Of a stretch of DNA of 64,000 bases, positions 1 to 12,301 are shown in pieces. A program made the translations under genes and the position numbers. Below the pieces are notes generated by a model, which searched no databases, was not told the DNA's origin, and saw only the letters and a list, made by a program, of their open reading frames with translations. Origin of the DNA: Rhizomys pruinosus (Eukaryota; Chordata; Mammalia; Rodentia; Spalacidae); the NCBI GenBank assembly GCA_009823505.1, contig VZQC01011955.1, positions 1,992,929 through 2,056,928 on the forward strand, given 5' to 3'. The first letter of the stretch is position 1. Each line of letters starts with the position of its first letter.

Positions 1-14
1 AGGAACTCCATCTG

Positions 15-217
15 TCTCTTTTTGAGAGTGGCCTGGAACTCACTAATTAGGTTAAATTGGCTGTTCAGGGAGCCTTGGGGGTCCTCCTGTTTCTACCTCT
101 CCAGTGCTGGGATTATAAGCACACAGCACCACACCCATCATTTTTACATGGGTTCTGGGGATTCAGCTCAGGTCCTCGAGGCAAGTGCTTTACCAACTGT
201 GTCTTCTCAACCTGGGG
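15..217 (-). mobile_element. B4-type SINE
   Basis: Read on the minus strand this is a rodent B4-family SINE, a B1-related left part joined to an ID/tRNA-like right part. On the + strand the B1-derived phrases appear first (CCTGGAACTCAC, GTGCTGGGATTATAAG), then the tRNA-like part with GGGGATTCAGCTCAGGTCCT and a CTTTACCAACTG box. It is clearly diverged and therefore old. It explains the small open frames at the start of the window. Confidence 0.7.
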
Positions 218-1842
218 TTTTCTTTTCCCGAGGGCACTAGAGTCAGCATCCACCATGATGACGTCTGTGAAGACCCTGTTTCCAAATACAGCTGATGGGA
301 GTGAAAGCTTCAGGGGGCACCATTCAGTCCATGCATCAGTCAGTAGTTTGGGGTAGTTTGCTGCTTTTATTGGCCAGGCCTATGTTCCACACCTGTGTAG
401 ACATATGTGGCTTCAAGTGGAGGAAAAGGTTCTCCAACAGTCCTGTGTTGCCAGTAGGCCTCAGCCTCGAGGCTGGTGGAGGCAGGGGTAGGAGGGGTCA
501 CTAACACAGGGTGAGAGCTTGAGAGATCTCCAGTGTGTGAGCAGCCCAAGTCCCCTTATCTCCAAGTGCAGTCCCCTCCCTCTGCTTCATCCTTTGACTT
601 TGGGGGAAAGGGCAGTTAGGTAGGAGATACAGAGAAGAAAGGCAAGCAACAGCCAGAGGCTTCTCATGTCAACCCCTCCACCCTGTCCTCACTGGCTGAG
701 GCGTGGACTAAGGCCAGCCTTGATGCTGGGTGCACACATGCAGCCAGGCTGTCCACCCTGTGGAGGGGGAGCCTTTGAAGATTGCTGTGGCATAGCCTAG
801 GTAGGCGATGTCCTCATGGAAGCTGATGGCCCCTCCACTGTTGCTCTTATTTATTGACAGGTTTTCCATCTGCCTTGGGAGGCAGTGACAGTGTCACCAG
901 ACAGGAGAAAGTGTTTATGTCATGGAGAGATGATGGAAAAATACTGGTTCCCTTCTTCTCCCCAGCTTTCCAGTTGGCCACTCACTTGGAGATGGTGTTT
1001 GGCTCTGGTTTTTTCCCCCTTCTTCTGACCCAGTCCTGTGCAGAAGGTCCTGGAGCCTCAGAGCGCTCTGTAAAGCCGGAGCAGTGACTTGGGCCCTGCA
1101 TGCTCACCACTTCCTGTACACTGGCCTTATCGCTCTCATGGCAGGGATGTGGTTCACAATCTCCTTTTATCTGGAACACATAGAGGCCATGTAGGAGAGG
1201 AAAAGAGCCAGGCCAACTCTGTGTAGATCCTAGTACCACCACGGGGCCCCAGGCTAGCGTTATCTCTCTGAGGCTTAGTATCTTACCTCCAAATACAAAA
1301 TGACAGTAGCCCCCAACCTGCTCAGTGGTTGTGACATACATGACCTGATATCCTGCAAGCAGGTTTGTGCATGTCTAAGACCCTGAACTCAGGGCATAAG
1401 AGCTGAAATCACAATACTCTTGGAGCTTTGGACCACCTACCACTCTGCACAGTGGAGGGGCTGGAGCAGGAGAGCTTTGTGTGTGCTGCCGAAGGCACAG
1501 GGCCAGGTGCCCAGAGCAGGAGTGGACTGGTCGGACCAGAGGAGTGAGCTGCTTTGGGAGGCAGTGAGGCGCGAGTGTGGAAGGGAGCCAGAGGGAGCAG
1601 TGTGTCCTACTTTAGGGCAGTGGAAAGCCACGGAAGATTTTTGAGTGGGTGAGGAGGAGGAAGGGCATTCAGCAGTTTTTACCCAGGGTGGGTTGTGCTT
1701 TCCTAGGCTAGAGCCTGGATTCTGAAGTTAGTTCTGAAACAGCAAAAACATCCAAACTAGAAGGTGTAGCTTCTGGTTAATTGCTAGGTTAATGAATCAG
1801 TTTCCTGATTACATGTAGGCAGAGACCCTGGTGTTTATGTAG
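218..1842. other. Intron stretch without recognised gene
   Basis: This is plain intronic sequence. The part around 1540-1670 (GGAAGGGAGCC, GCAGTGGAAAGCC) faintly recalls ancient dispersed mammalian repeats, but too weakly to name. No exon or RNA gene was seen. Confidence 0.5.
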
Positions 1843-2040
1843 TTTTTTTTTTTTTTTTTTTTACAACGCCTGTATTTGAGACAGAGTCTCCCTGTAGCTC
1901 CAGCTGTCCTGGAACTCGCTATGTACACCAGGCTGGCCTTGAACTCACAGAGATATGCCTGCCTCTGCCTCTGCCTCTGCCTCTGCCTCTGCCTCTGCCT
2001 CTGCCTCTGCTGGGTTTAAAGGTTTTGAGTGCTACCATGG
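1843..2040 (-). mobile_element. B1 SINE with expanded internal hexamer
   Basis: The element is headed on the + strand by an oligo-T run (1843-1862, its A-tail on the minus strand), then GAGACAGAGTCTCCCTGTAG and CCAGGCTGGCCTTGAACTCAC. The usual GCCTCTGCCTC segment has expanded to about nine CTCTGC hexamers (1957-2010), and the far end is degraded. Internal hexamer expansion is a common fate of this B1 region. Confidence 0.88.
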
Positions 2041-4466
2041 GTTTTAGGCAGGCCTTTTCTTGGCAAGGCTGATGGTGGGGTGGTGCTGAGTGTTGCTTAG
2101 AGAGGGCTCTGGCCCCCTAGCCCTGAGTGGAGGTCCCATGTGCGGCTTGGTTTCTAGCCTGTGGGTGGCAACGAGGCTGCGGTGTCTTGATGGCTCAGCT
2201 GCTGGACTTGGAACTTTAGCCCCTGGTGAAGGCTCTAGGCATGGGCTGTGAGGTCCAGCCCCTGTTCTTCAGGGTAGATCTCAGTATGGTGGGATTTTAT
2301 TCCTTTCCTGGGTTGCTGGGGTGGCTGCAGGGCTGGTCCTGGGTCACACTGTCTTGAGTGACGCTGCTTCCTTCTTAGCTGGCCCTTTTTGGCTTCCTAC
2401 CCCATAGAGCTGATGGCCCTTGGGCAATTCTTCCTCTTCCTCCTGTTCTTCCTCCTCCTCTTCCTCCTCCTCTTCCTCCTCCTCTTTCCTTTCCTTCTCC
2501 CCTCCCTTCTTTCTTGAGGATCTGTGGCCTCCAGAACGGTAGGTAGTGTGCAGCCAGACCCCTGGTCAGATATTGCTTGAGAATGATCCGGTGAATGGCC
2601 CCAGGCATCTCTGGGTCCCATGTCTGCAGGTCCCTGTGTCCGCAGGGCTCTGGGAATCCAACCCCATAATCTATCTCTATCCAGCGTTCATCAGCTGCCA
2701 AGCCTTCTGCAGTCACTCACCAGCCCTGGCCAGGGCTGTTTGCTAGCTTTTACACTGGGCTTTCCCAGTAATTACTAATCTGACCTTAGTCATGGTCCCT
2801 TTCCTTTTGGCTGGGCCTCGGCTTCTCTGTTCATGTGGAAGGGGTTAGAGTTGATCATAGACTGGTGGTGACTCATGTGGCTGGGCTCACATGTGGTTTT
2901 ATGTTTTTCTTTGAATTTGTTACCTGTATTTAAACCAGCTGCTCTATTCCCCCACTAACTAGCATGTGGCCATTTCTCCTGTGGACATATCTCCGTGGAC
3001 ATCGCAAGTTGGCCTTCTCCATGTATGTTGAGGCTTCTCTGCAGCCTCTGGCTCTGGCACTAGGGCATTGGGACAGAAGAAGGGAAAAGTGAGGGGTAGA
3101 TTGTTCCCAGGGATCTGGGCTTGAGGGAGGAGGCTTATCATTTGCCCGACACTTGGATAGGGAAAGGAGTGTGAATTAGTGGACTCGGGTTAGAAGTATC
3201 TTAGGAACAAAGCTGCAACCAGGACTATAGCAAGGCATGTGCTTAGGGCCATTGAGAATGACAGAGAAGGAGGAATGGGCAACTGGTATGAGAAGAAAGA
3301 CCTAGAATGTGCTTCTCACAGGGCCCAGGCAGGACACCAGCCCTCTGCTGCTGGGGCAAGGGGAAGCTGTGGCTTAGGGTGCTCCCTGGAACATTGATGC
3401 CCTTCTGTGGCTCAGACTGGGTGTTGGCAGTGCAGCCTTGCAACTCACTGGCCACAGAGGTCAGGTTTCCATTGAGCCCCATGTGGGACTTGGACTCTTC
3501 CTGCCCAGCCCAGATCACCCAGGCGTGGGTGCACAGTCTTATTGATGGATTTTGTTCTTCTGGGCAGGTGGGGCCAGGCAGGAGGGGCAGCGTTGTACCC
3601 AGAGGGCATTCTGTATGCACCAGATATGCATGGGTTTCCTGTTGGAAATAGCCTCCAAGGAGAAAGTGGTCACTGGGGTTACTGTGTGGATATTGGACAT
3701 TTTAGAGTGGTCAAGGGAGTGACATGCACCCCATTGGTGCACTTGGGGGTGGATTTTCATCCTGGTCTATCAGCTGTGTGATCCACTAAGGCTCTTGCTT
3801 CATACCTCTGTACTATGAACTCACCTGTGGCCCTCCAGTGGCCAAGACTGGGTCAGTATTTTAAGCCAGTGGCAGGAAGGTTCTAAGGTTTTCTTCAAAG
3901 TGTAGGCCTTGGTAGGTAGCTGGCAGTGGCTACATGATAGTTTGGACTTGAAGTCAAATCTGAGAGAGAAACGAAGCTCTGTTCTCCTCCTTGTGGACCC
4001 TCCCTTCTCCGCCTTTTCCCTCCAGCTGCTCCTCTGTCCCTGAGTCCCTGGGCCTCCCAGAAGAATCAGAACCTGAATCACTCCACAAGTCCCAGGGCTT
4101 GACAGGCTTAGTAGGAAATGGAGATAGGCCTGGGTTCAGATCTTTGCTCCAGTGCTCTGTCAGGGCCCAGGGCAACCTTGTTCCAGTTCCTACCCTCATC
4201 CCTCATCACTGGTCAGGGTATGAATTTGATCAAAACCTTCAAATTGATGGGTCACACAAATGCTTAACAAATCTTCCTGGCAATTGCCTGTGTGGCATGG
4301 GGGTTTCAGTGGCCTGCAAGTGAGCTGTCTGTTCCATCAAGACACCCAGGGATCTGGGTTGAAATTGCTTGGCTGAGAGGAAGAGGGCTGTTTGTTCCTA
4401 GGCACATCATCCATTAACTGGGCATTCATTGGGGCAGCAAAATACCAGAATAGAAAAGGGTGTCTT
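2041..4466. other. Intron stretch with a pyrimidine-rich tract
   Basis: Ordinary intron. The only distinctive element is a CT-rich run at 2428-2515 built from TTCCTCCTCC-like units; it produces long arginine/glycine/lysine-rich frames on the minus strand that are not genes. Nothing else was recognised. Confidence 0.55.
2428..2515. repeat. Pyrimidine-rich low-complexity tract
   Basis: About 88 bp of almost pure C/T on the + strand with imperfect TTCCTCCTC units. The minus strand is polypurine. Confidence 0.85.
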
Positions 4467-4625
4467 GCTGGGTATGGTGATGTACACCTTAAATCCTAGC
4501 ACTTGGGAGGCAGAGGCAGAGGCAGAGGCAGGTGGATCTCTGTGAATTCAAGGCCAGCCTGGTCTACATAGTGAGTTCCAGGCCAGCTGGGGCTACAGGG
4601 ATACCGTCTCAAAAAAAAAAAAAAA
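4467..4625 (+). mobile_element. B1 SINE
   Basis: A full-length B1 in gene-sense orientation starting GCTGGGTATGGTG. It has AGCACTTGGGAGGCAGAGGC, a short (GAGGCA) expansion, GGCCAGCCTGGTCTACATAG and an A-tail at 4611-4625. It abuts the 5' edge of the L1 that follows. Confidence 0.92.
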
Positions 4626-7600
4626 TCAGCCCTGGGTGCGTACATTAAAGAAACAGAAAGAGCACAAATAAATGATCTAACACTGCAGCTAAAAACACTT
4701 GAGAAACAACAACAAATGAACCCTAAACTCAACAGACAGGAAGAAATAACAGAAATCAATGAAATAGAAACAAAGAAAACAATACAAAAAATCAGTGAAT
4801 ACAGAAGTTGGTTCTTTGAATAAACAACATGGACAGACCTCTAGTCCAGTTAGCCAAAAGAAAGAAAGAGCAACTCCAAATCAATAGAATTCATGATGAA
4901 AGGGGAAATATCACAACAGACAATGAAAAGATCCAGACAACCATATAGGAATACTTCAAAAACCTATATGCTACTAAATTTGAAAACCTAAGAGAAATGG
5001 ATGAATATCTGAAATGCTGGAAATCACCAAAGCTTAACCAAGAAGAGACTTAAACAGACCCATAATATATGAAGAAACTGAAAATGTAATAAGAAACCTC
5101 CAAACAGCAAGCCTAGGCCCAGATGGTTTCACGGCAGAATTCTATAAGACATTTAAAGAGGACTTACAACCATTATTACTCAAACTATTCAGAAGGATAC
5201 AAGCAGAGGGAAATCTCCCAAATTCCTTCTATGAAGCCAGCATCACTTCTAATACCAAAACCAGGCAAAGATACAACCAAAAAAGACAACTATAGACCCA
5301 TCTCATTAATCAACACAGATGCAAAAATTCTCAACAAAATACTTGCAAACTGCATACAGACACACATCAAAAAGATCATCCATCATGACCAAGTTTGATT
5401 CATTCCAGAGATGCAGGGATGGTTCAACATATGAAAATCAGTAAATATCATAAAACACATAAATGGACTGAAAGACAAAAGCCACATGATCATCTCAACT
5501 GATGTAGAAAAAGCCTTTGACAAAATCCAGTATCCCTTCATGTTTAAAGTCCTAGAGGGAATTGGACTGGAGGGATCATTCCTCAATGTAATCAAAGCCA
5601 TATACAAGAAATCCACAGCCAACATCATCCGAAATGGAGAAAAGTTAGAACCATTCCCCTTAAAGGTAGGAACTTGGCAAGGCTACCCCCTGTCATCACT
5701 CCTCTTCAATATAGTGCTTGAAACACTTGCTAGGGCAATAAGGCAAGAAAAAGAAATTAAAGGAGTACTAATTGGAAAAGAGGAAGTCAAGTTATCCCCT
5801 TTTCCAGACGATATGATAGTTTACCTAAGGGATGCTAAAAACTCTACCAGAAAACTCCTAGAAAAGATAAAGGGTTTCAGTAAAGTGGTGGGATACAAAA
5901 TTAACCTAGAAAAATCAGTAGCTTTTCTTTACACCAACAACAAGCACCTGAAGAAGGAATACAAGGAGACCTTCCCATTCACAATAGCCTTAAGAACAAT
6001 AAAATACCTAGGAATGAACTTAACCAAAGATCTCTACAAAAAAATTTTTAAACCCTTGAAGAAGGAGATTGAATAAGACATCAGAAGAGAAAAAGACCTC
6101 CCATGCTCATGGATTAGAAAAATTAGTATAGTAAAAATTGTCCATTCTACCCAAATAATATACAGATTCAATGCAGTCCCAATTAAAATCCCCAAGACTT
6201 TCTTCACAGGCTTGGGAAAAAAAATCCTTAATTTCATATGGAAAAACAAAAGACCCTGAATAGCCAAAGCAACCCTGAGTGAAAAGAGCAATACAAGGGG
6301 ATCTCTAAACCAGACATCAAACTATACTACAGGGCTATAGTCATAAAAACAGCCTGGTACTGGCACAAAAATAGACCTGTAGACCAATGGAACAAAACTG
6401 AAGATCCAAACTTGAGCACATAGAATTTCAGCCACCTCATATTTGACAAGGGGGCCAAGAAGACTCAGTGGAGGAAAGACAGCATCTTCAGCAAATGGTG
6501 TTGGCAAAACTGTATCACCACTTGTAGAAGAATAAAATTAAACCCCTACCTCTCACTCTGCACAAAAATCAACTCCAAATGAATCAAAGATCTCAATGTG
6601 AAATCTGAAACACTGAAGGTGATAGAAGAAAACGTTGGTAGTGACCTACAAAACATAGGCGTAGGAGAAGACTTTCTAAATCAGACAGCAGCTGCACAGG
6701 AAGTAAGGTCAACAGTTGACAAGTGGGACCTCATTAAACTCAAAAGCTTCTGTACAGTGAAAGAAACAATCAGGGAAATGAAGAGAAAACCCACAGAGTG
6801 GGAGGAAACGTTCACTACTAATACTTCTGACAGTGTATTAACTTCCAGAATATATAAATTACTCAAAAAACAAAGAACTAAGAAAACAAATGACTCACTC
6901 AAAAGATGGAGTGAAGAGCTGAACAGAGACTTCACATGTGAGGAAATAGAGATGGCTGAGAAACATCTTAAAAGGTGTTCAACATCGGAGCTGGAGAGAT
7001 GGTTCAGTGGTTAAGAGCACCGACTGCTCTTGCAGAGGACCCGGGTTCGATTCCCAGCACCCACATGGTGGCTAAGAACCGTCTTTAACTCCAGTTCCAG
7101 GGGAATCCGATGCCCTCTTCTGACCTCTGTGGCATTGCACGACACATGTGCACCAACCTACATGCAGACAGTACACTCACACACATAAAAAATAAATTAA
7201 AAAAAGGTGTTCAACATCGGAGCTGGAGAGATGGTTCAGTGGTTAAGAGCACCGACTGCTCTTGCAGAGGACCCGGGTTCGATTCCCAGCACCCACATGG
7301 TGGCTAAGAACCGTCTTTAACTCCAGTTCCAGGGGAATCCGATGCCCTCTTCTGACCTCTGTGGCATTGCACGACACATGTGCACCAACCTACATGCAGA
7401 CAGTACACTCACACACATAAAAAATAAATTAAAAAAAGGTGTTCAACATCTCTAATAATTAAGGAAATGCAAATTGAAACCACTTTAAGATATCATCTCC
7501 CTCCAATAAGACTGGCTAGGATCAAGAAAACAAATGATACCAAATGCTAGAGAGGTTGTGGGGAGAGGGGAACACTCATCCACTACTGGTGGGAATGTAA

Positions 7601-7984
7601 ACTCGTACAACCACTATGGAAAGCAGTGTGGAGAACCCTTAAAAGACTCAAAATGAGCCTACCACCTGACCTAGCTATATCACTCCTGGATATATACCCA
7701 CAAGACTCCTCCTACTGCAGAGATACATGCACATCCATGTTTATTGCAGCTCTCTTCACAATAGTGAAGAGCTGGAACCAACCCAAGTGCCACTCAACCA
7801 ACGAGTGGATAGAGAAAATGTGGTACATCTACACAGTGGAGTTCTATGCAGCAGTAAAGAAAGATGACATCATGAACATTGCAGGTAAATGGATGGAACT
7901 GGAAGATACTATGTTAGGTGAAGTAACACAGTCCCAGAAAACAAACGACGAATGGTATCCCTCATCTGTGGATGCTAGTACCAA
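4626..7984 (+). mobile_element. 5'-truncated L1, ORF2-derived, inactive
   Basis: This is an L1 LINE in gene-sense orientation. The longest surviving ORF2 frames are at 5123-5398 (ends IHHDQV), 5486-6076 and 7626-8018. The reverse-transcriptase region is visible in 5486-6076: [13 protein letters not shown], then [14 protein letters not shown], then FPDDMIVYL where active L1s have an alanine before the DD pair. Stops and frameshifts interrupt every part, for example after DQV at about 5396 and after IE at 6076. ORF1, the 5' UTR and the endonuclease domain are missing. A SINE and its tandem duplicate interrupt the L1 at 6973-7440. The copy is an old inactive fossil. Confidence 0.93.
6973..7438 (+). 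mobile_element. Two exact tandem copies of a B2-type SINE inserted in L1
   Basis: A B2-type SINE (GCTGGAGAGATGGTTCAGTG, then CCCGGGTTCGATTCCCAGC, ending in an A-rich tail) sits in L1 ORF2 and is flanked by the target-site duplication GGTGTTCAACATC. The unit of target site plus SINE occurs twice in a row, 6973-7205 and 7206-7438, each 233 bp. By eye the two are base-for-base identical, including the seven-A tail. A third copy of the target site begins at 7439 and L1 resumes. Confidence 0.93.
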
Positions 7985-8515
7985 GTACCTAGTTGTAAGG
8001 CATACTGAGCAATGTTAATGTTATATTCCTCGTTATCTGAAAGCAACTGTGTTCTTATATTATGAATCCCTTAACAGCTTCTAAAATTAACCTACAATTT
8101 ATTTTCAGACTTTGGAATTTTGGCATTTGGGTGGAGGGTATGCATGCATATTTTAGAGTAATATAAAATCAAAATGGAAAAATGTGAATCCTGAAATATT
8201 ATTTGGAAATAACATAGTTTGTTTTCAGAGGACATAATTTTAGTATAGGTGATATATATATTATATCTATAATATTTATATATTATATATATATAATAAC
8301 AACAAAAGAACTGGGAGAAAAAAAACCCCAACTGAAATAGTGAAGTTCTCCCCAAAACAATAATCCTCTGCTTTGAAAAAACTCCGGAAAGACTCAGAAA
8401 TAGATGCAAGACATGTATGGAAGGATGCATGAACTGGGGTGGGGTGGGGGGCATGGAAAGGGAAATGATATATGATGTATGAAAAAGTTTAATAACAAAT
8501 ATATTTAAAAAAAGA
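7985..8515 (+). mobile_element. Probable L1 3' tail region
   Basis: This AT-rich stretch follows the end of the ORF2 homology, passes a TA-rich run (8250-8296) and a G-rich patch (GGGGTGGGGTGGGGGGCATGG at 8437-8457), and ends TTTAATAACAAATATATTT followed by A-rich sequence. A G-rich patch and A-rich terminus fit an L1 3' UTR. However, the L1 fragment at 18818 has a different continuation after GATGCTAGTACC, so the assignment is tentative. Confidence 0.5.
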
Positions 8516-8523
8516 TCAAGGGG

Positions 8524-8680
8524 GAGAAAGAAAGAAAGAAGGAAGGAAGGAAGGAAGGAAGAAAAAGAAAGAAAAAGAAAGAGAAAGAAAAAGAAAGAAA
8601 GAAAGAAGAAAGGAAGGAAGGAAGAAAGAGAAGAAAGGAAGGAAGGAAGGAAGGAAGGAAGGAAGGAAGGAAGGAAGGAA
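8524..8680. repeat. GAAA/GGAA purine microsatellite
   Basis: About 157 bp of nearly pure purine on the + strand, mixing GAAA and GGAA tetranucleotides and ending in about ten uninterrupted GGAA units. The corresponding tract in the second duplicate is at 15187-15335 and differs in length and order. Confidence 0.93.
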
Positions 8681-10609
8681 AAGGGTGTGTGTTTGTTCTT
8701 CTGTGTTAGAAGCTTGGATTGTTACTGTGAGATCCAGGACATAGTTTCACTGTAGAAGGTTAATTTCCTTAACTGGAAAAATAACTAACTGACCTCACTG
8801 TGATGGGCACTATCAGGAGAGAGGCAGATATGCAGTCAGAGAGGGCCCAGTGAAGCATCCCACAAGGCTGGGTGTGGCAGGCAGCATTGCTGTTAGCATT
8901 TGTGGGTTCCTGAGGCATTCAGTGCAGGGGGTGCCCAGGCTCAGTGAGATGGGATCCTTTCTACCAGGAGTTTATTGTTACAGATAGCAGGGCATGCCGT
9001 GGAGCTGTGCTGTATTTTGGGGTTCCTAGCATCTCACTCCTCTCTGAAGATTCTCTTCTGTATTCTAGATTTTCCTCCTTCAGTCTTAGAGGCCAGACCT
9101 GAAGGACCATGCTCTGTGCTGGCTCTGCAGACCCTGCAAAGCCCTGTCATGGTGGCCGTATAGTACAGAAAGATAACAGGTAGCCAGTGGCACTGTGGTT
9201 GGATTTGGACAGCATGACAGTCCTTGTCACCTGCTGCTGGGGATATGTCTGTATGCCTCTGGGTCACCAGCCTGTTGCAGGGACATGGTTTCTGAGCAAA
9301 GTTCTTCTGTGTTCTCACATTTCTTGAGCTACACAGTGGTAGTTGAGTGAGGAGCTTTGCCGTTCAGGCTAGCCCTGGGTGGGTTTTGTTGCTTACATCC
9401 CAGACCTTGAGTCTCTAGGACTGAGTAAGCACATTGAGGGGAGAGGGGGATGCATAGGCCACCCTGTCCTTTTGGAAGGAGGAAATGCTTGAAGAATACT
9501 TAGTAGCACAAGGACTGGAGGGCAAGGTTATGGAGGAGGCTGGGCAGTGTCCAGTGTGATGAGAGAACACGGAATCCATGCATGCAGGGGATTGCTTTCA
9601 TGGGTGCCTTGGTTCACAGAGGTGCAGGGTCGGCTCCCCTCACTCATACCCTGACCTGCCAGTTATAGTCTGTCTCTGGCTCTAGTCCTCTTTGAATCTC
9701 CTTTCTCACAATAAGTGTAAATGACATTAGTGCCTGTGTGCTGCGTCCTTGTGAGAAAGACACCTTTGAGTATGGAACGAAGGCTCTCTGCCTCAGGCCA
9801 CATGCTGGGCCTCTTGGTAGCAGGACAGCCTTCTTTTGCCCAGGGATTAATGCACGACAGCTGTACAAGGCCAGCCACTTCTCTGTTTGTCTGCATGGAT
9901 TAGGATAGGGGTCAGGGGTCAGGGTGCCTGTCTTATCAGATCTGCAGCATACCTTGTGAAGCAGGCCTGAGCCTGCCTTTCATACAGGTGAGGATATACA
10001 GTCTGAAGATGTAATTGGTGCTTCCCCAAGCCAGCCAGGGGCTTCAGCCAGGGCTGTGTCTAGTTCTTCTGCCTCCCTGGCCTGGCTGGTTGTCACCACT
10101 TTGTAGGACTAACCCAAGGGTGACAGTCATGGGGGGTGAGGATGGCAGTCATCCAGGGTGGGCACAGAGCCACTTCCTTCTCAAGAGTGCCAAGTGGCTT
10201 CCGGCTTCTGGGAGCAGAGGGGACATTTGAATGGCCTTCAAAGCAGAAGTTCTGGAGGCAGGTGCCGGTGCTGGCATTTGGGGACACTCCCAGGGATTAG
10301 CGTGTGTGGTCATGTGGGATAGGTGGGCAGAAGTGGTAGGCAAGAAACCATGTGCTCAGGATAGCCAGGAACTCCCTGTAGATGGCAGGACTTTGTGTAG
10401 GGAGATGTGGCCTGATGGGCAGAGATCTGTTTATCTCCTCCTTGCCTGACCTTGCCCTTGTACCTTGAGGATCTTGTGCCCCCAGGCCCTGCTTTGGCAG
10501 GAAAAAGCAAGCCTTGTTTTACGAAGCCAGTCTGGGACCCTGCTGAGCCTTGTGTACAGTCACACAGGTTCTCTGCAGCCTCGGTTCCCTGGTTTATGAA
10601 GTGGACATG
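8681..10609. other. Non-repetitive intron stretch (within duplicated segment)
   Basis: No exon, RNA gene or known mobile element was recognised. Short open frames here recur identically at 15.6-17.0 kb because the whole stretch is duplicated, which is not evidence of coding. The middle of this region is the part best conserved between the two copies. Confidence 0.55.
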
Positions 10610-10880
10610 AATTCTTTTTTTTTTTCAAAAGCCAATTTTTAATTTATTTTATTTATTTTTGTATGTGTATAAATGTACTGTCTGCATGCAAGTTTGTGCA
10701 CCCGTGTAGTGCAATGCCGCGGAGTTCAGAAGAGGGTGTCGGATTCCCCTGGAACTGGAGTTCTCCTGGAATTGGAGTTTCAGATGGTTCTCGGCCGCCA
10801 TGTGGGTGCTGGGGATCGAACCCGGGTCCTCTGTAAGAGTGGTCGGTGCTCTTAACCGCTAGGCCATCTCTCCAGCCTGA
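10610..10880 (-). mobile_element. B2-type SINE
   Basis: Reverse orientation: an oligo-T run, then AATTTATTTTATTTATTTTTG, TTTGTGCACCCGTG, GAACTGGAGTTCTCCTGG, GGGGATCGAACCCGGGTCCT, and finally CTTAACCGCTAGGCCATCTC, the tRNA-like head. It is nearly complete. The doubled phrase GAACTGGAGTTCTCCTGGAATTGGAGTT is shared with the copies at 27477 and 55381 and marks a subfamily. Confidence 0.92.
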
Positions 10881-11275
10881 TTTTTTTTTCTTTATTAGGC
10901 TGAAAGATGCCATGTTTGAAGGCGCCTCCTTGGCAAGCCCAAACCACCATCAATCCTGCCCTTGTGCTCCACACTGGGGTCTTCCCTTCCCATGGTCACC
11001 AAATGAGGTCCAGTAAGCACCTTGTCCTGTCTTGATCTTCCTGTACTGGTCTCCATGATACAGCCTTGGGTAGTCCAACAATGGCAGTCTATACTCTGAA
11101 GAGGCTGAAACTTCAGTAGTAGCTCAGTCCACAAGTTGGATGTCTCAGCAGTCCCTATGTGGTACTGCAGGTTCGGAGAATGGACATGAATTCTATGTTG
11201 TATTCTTTTCCCAGGGAAGTAGCTTATTGAGCCTGCCAGACACATGAAGATGTAGTTTAAAAAAATGAAGGCTAA
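10881..11275. other. Short intron stretch without recognised features
   Basis: Single-copy-like sequence between two SINEs. Nothing coding was recognised. Confidence 0.5.
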
Positions 11276-11440
11276 GCCGGGCGTGGTGGCACACGCCTTT
11301 AATCCTAGCACTTGGGAGGCAGAGGCAGGCGGATCTTTGTGAGTTCAAGGCCAGCCTGGTCTACAGAGCGAGTTCCAGGACAGCTGGGGCTACAGGGAGA
11401 CCCTGTCTCGAAAAGACCAAAAAAAAAAAAAAAAAAAAAA
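11276..11440 (+). mobile_element. B1 SINE with target-site duplication
   Basis: Full-length, little-diverged B1 from GCCGGGCGTGGTGGC to CCCTGTCTCGAAAAGACC plus a long A-tail. Flanking copies of AATGAAGGCT (11264-11273 and 11441-11450) are its target-site duplication. Its right part reads CAGCTGGGGCTACAGGGAGACC, a form shared by most young B1 copies in this window. Confidence 0.95.
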
Positions 11441-11450
11441 AATGAAGGCT

Positions 11451-12301
11451 GTTTAACCCCAAAGGAAGGCAATGTTGATTATGTAGTTGTGCTAGCATCT
11501 GGCTTGCAGCCTGAATGGACGAAGAGGGGTTTTCCTGGGGAGAAGGGGTGGTCCATGCCCCTGGTCCAACACCATTCATACCCCATCCCTCTGGTGACAG
11601 AAGGAGGCCCTGTAGTGAGGGCAAGGATGGTGAGAACCCTTTTAGACAGGGGGCCCTTGGTAGCTGTGAGCAAAGGGGGAGGTGTGAGGGGAAGAGGCAG
11701 TGATGCAGTGGGCGCAGGACTCTGGCACTGACCCTGATCTCATTCAGTAAGAGAAGGGGAATCAGTTGGAGGCTTTGAGCATGGCCACACTGTGACAGTC
11801 AGGTGAGAGGGACCCCAGGTCAGTGAATTTACTCCAGACCCTGGGGGAACATTTTTAGGAGCTTAGTTCAGGGCGGAAATAGAGCAGAGCAAAGTAGTTT
11901 ACAACTTTTAGGAAGAATTCTTGGAGAACCTTATTTTCTCACCGACCTTGGAGAGATGCCCTTGTACTGGGAACGAGTTTTAGGTGGTGCCTGGAGTTTG
12001 TCCCTTTGTCTGCAGAAAGGCTCTTTTCTAGTCTTAAACTTACCCCATTCTCCTTTCTCTTCTAACAACGGTATATGGGTGTAATTTCATTTCTTTTTCC
12101 TGTGTTATTGTAATTATGGAGTTCAGAAGAGTGGGAATTGGTTCAGTAAATGACACCTCATTGACCTTTAGGTGGCAGTGCTTTGGAAGATATGAAATAT
12201 CATGGGAATATGTTCATTATAACATGTTAATGAAAATGTGGCATCCAAGCTGGTTTTTCATATTTTAGGGGGCAAAATCTTTTCTTAAAATCTTGGAAGT
12301 T
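11451..12301. other. Intron stretch without recognised features
   Basis: The duplicated block ends inside this interval at 12167. No gene or repeat was recognised. Confidence 0.5.

Larger units (their letters stand above)
7985..12167. repeat. Duplicated segment, copy 1
   Basis: This 4183-bp block is repeated at 14663-18817 in the same orientation. It starts at GTACCTAGTTG within the 3' region of the L1 and ends at CATTGACCT. It contains the L1 3'-like tail, a GAAA/GGAA tract, 1.9 kb of non-repetitive sequence, a B2-type SINE, a B1 and more single-copy intron. Copy 1 continues smoothly into flanking sequence on both sides and its SINEs look cleaner than those of copy 2, so it is more likely the original. 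Confidence 0.95.

Noticed and set aside
5486..6076. A reverse-transcriptase gene that could belong to a retron or other novel system
   Set aside because: Motif order and flanks are those of mammalian L1 ORF2. It is interrupted by stops and its active-site context is altered.
6984..7440. tRNA genes suggested by GGTTCGATTCCC boxes
   Set aside because: The box belongs to the tRNA-derived head of B2-type SINEs. No acceptor stem pairing or complete cloverleaf can be made.
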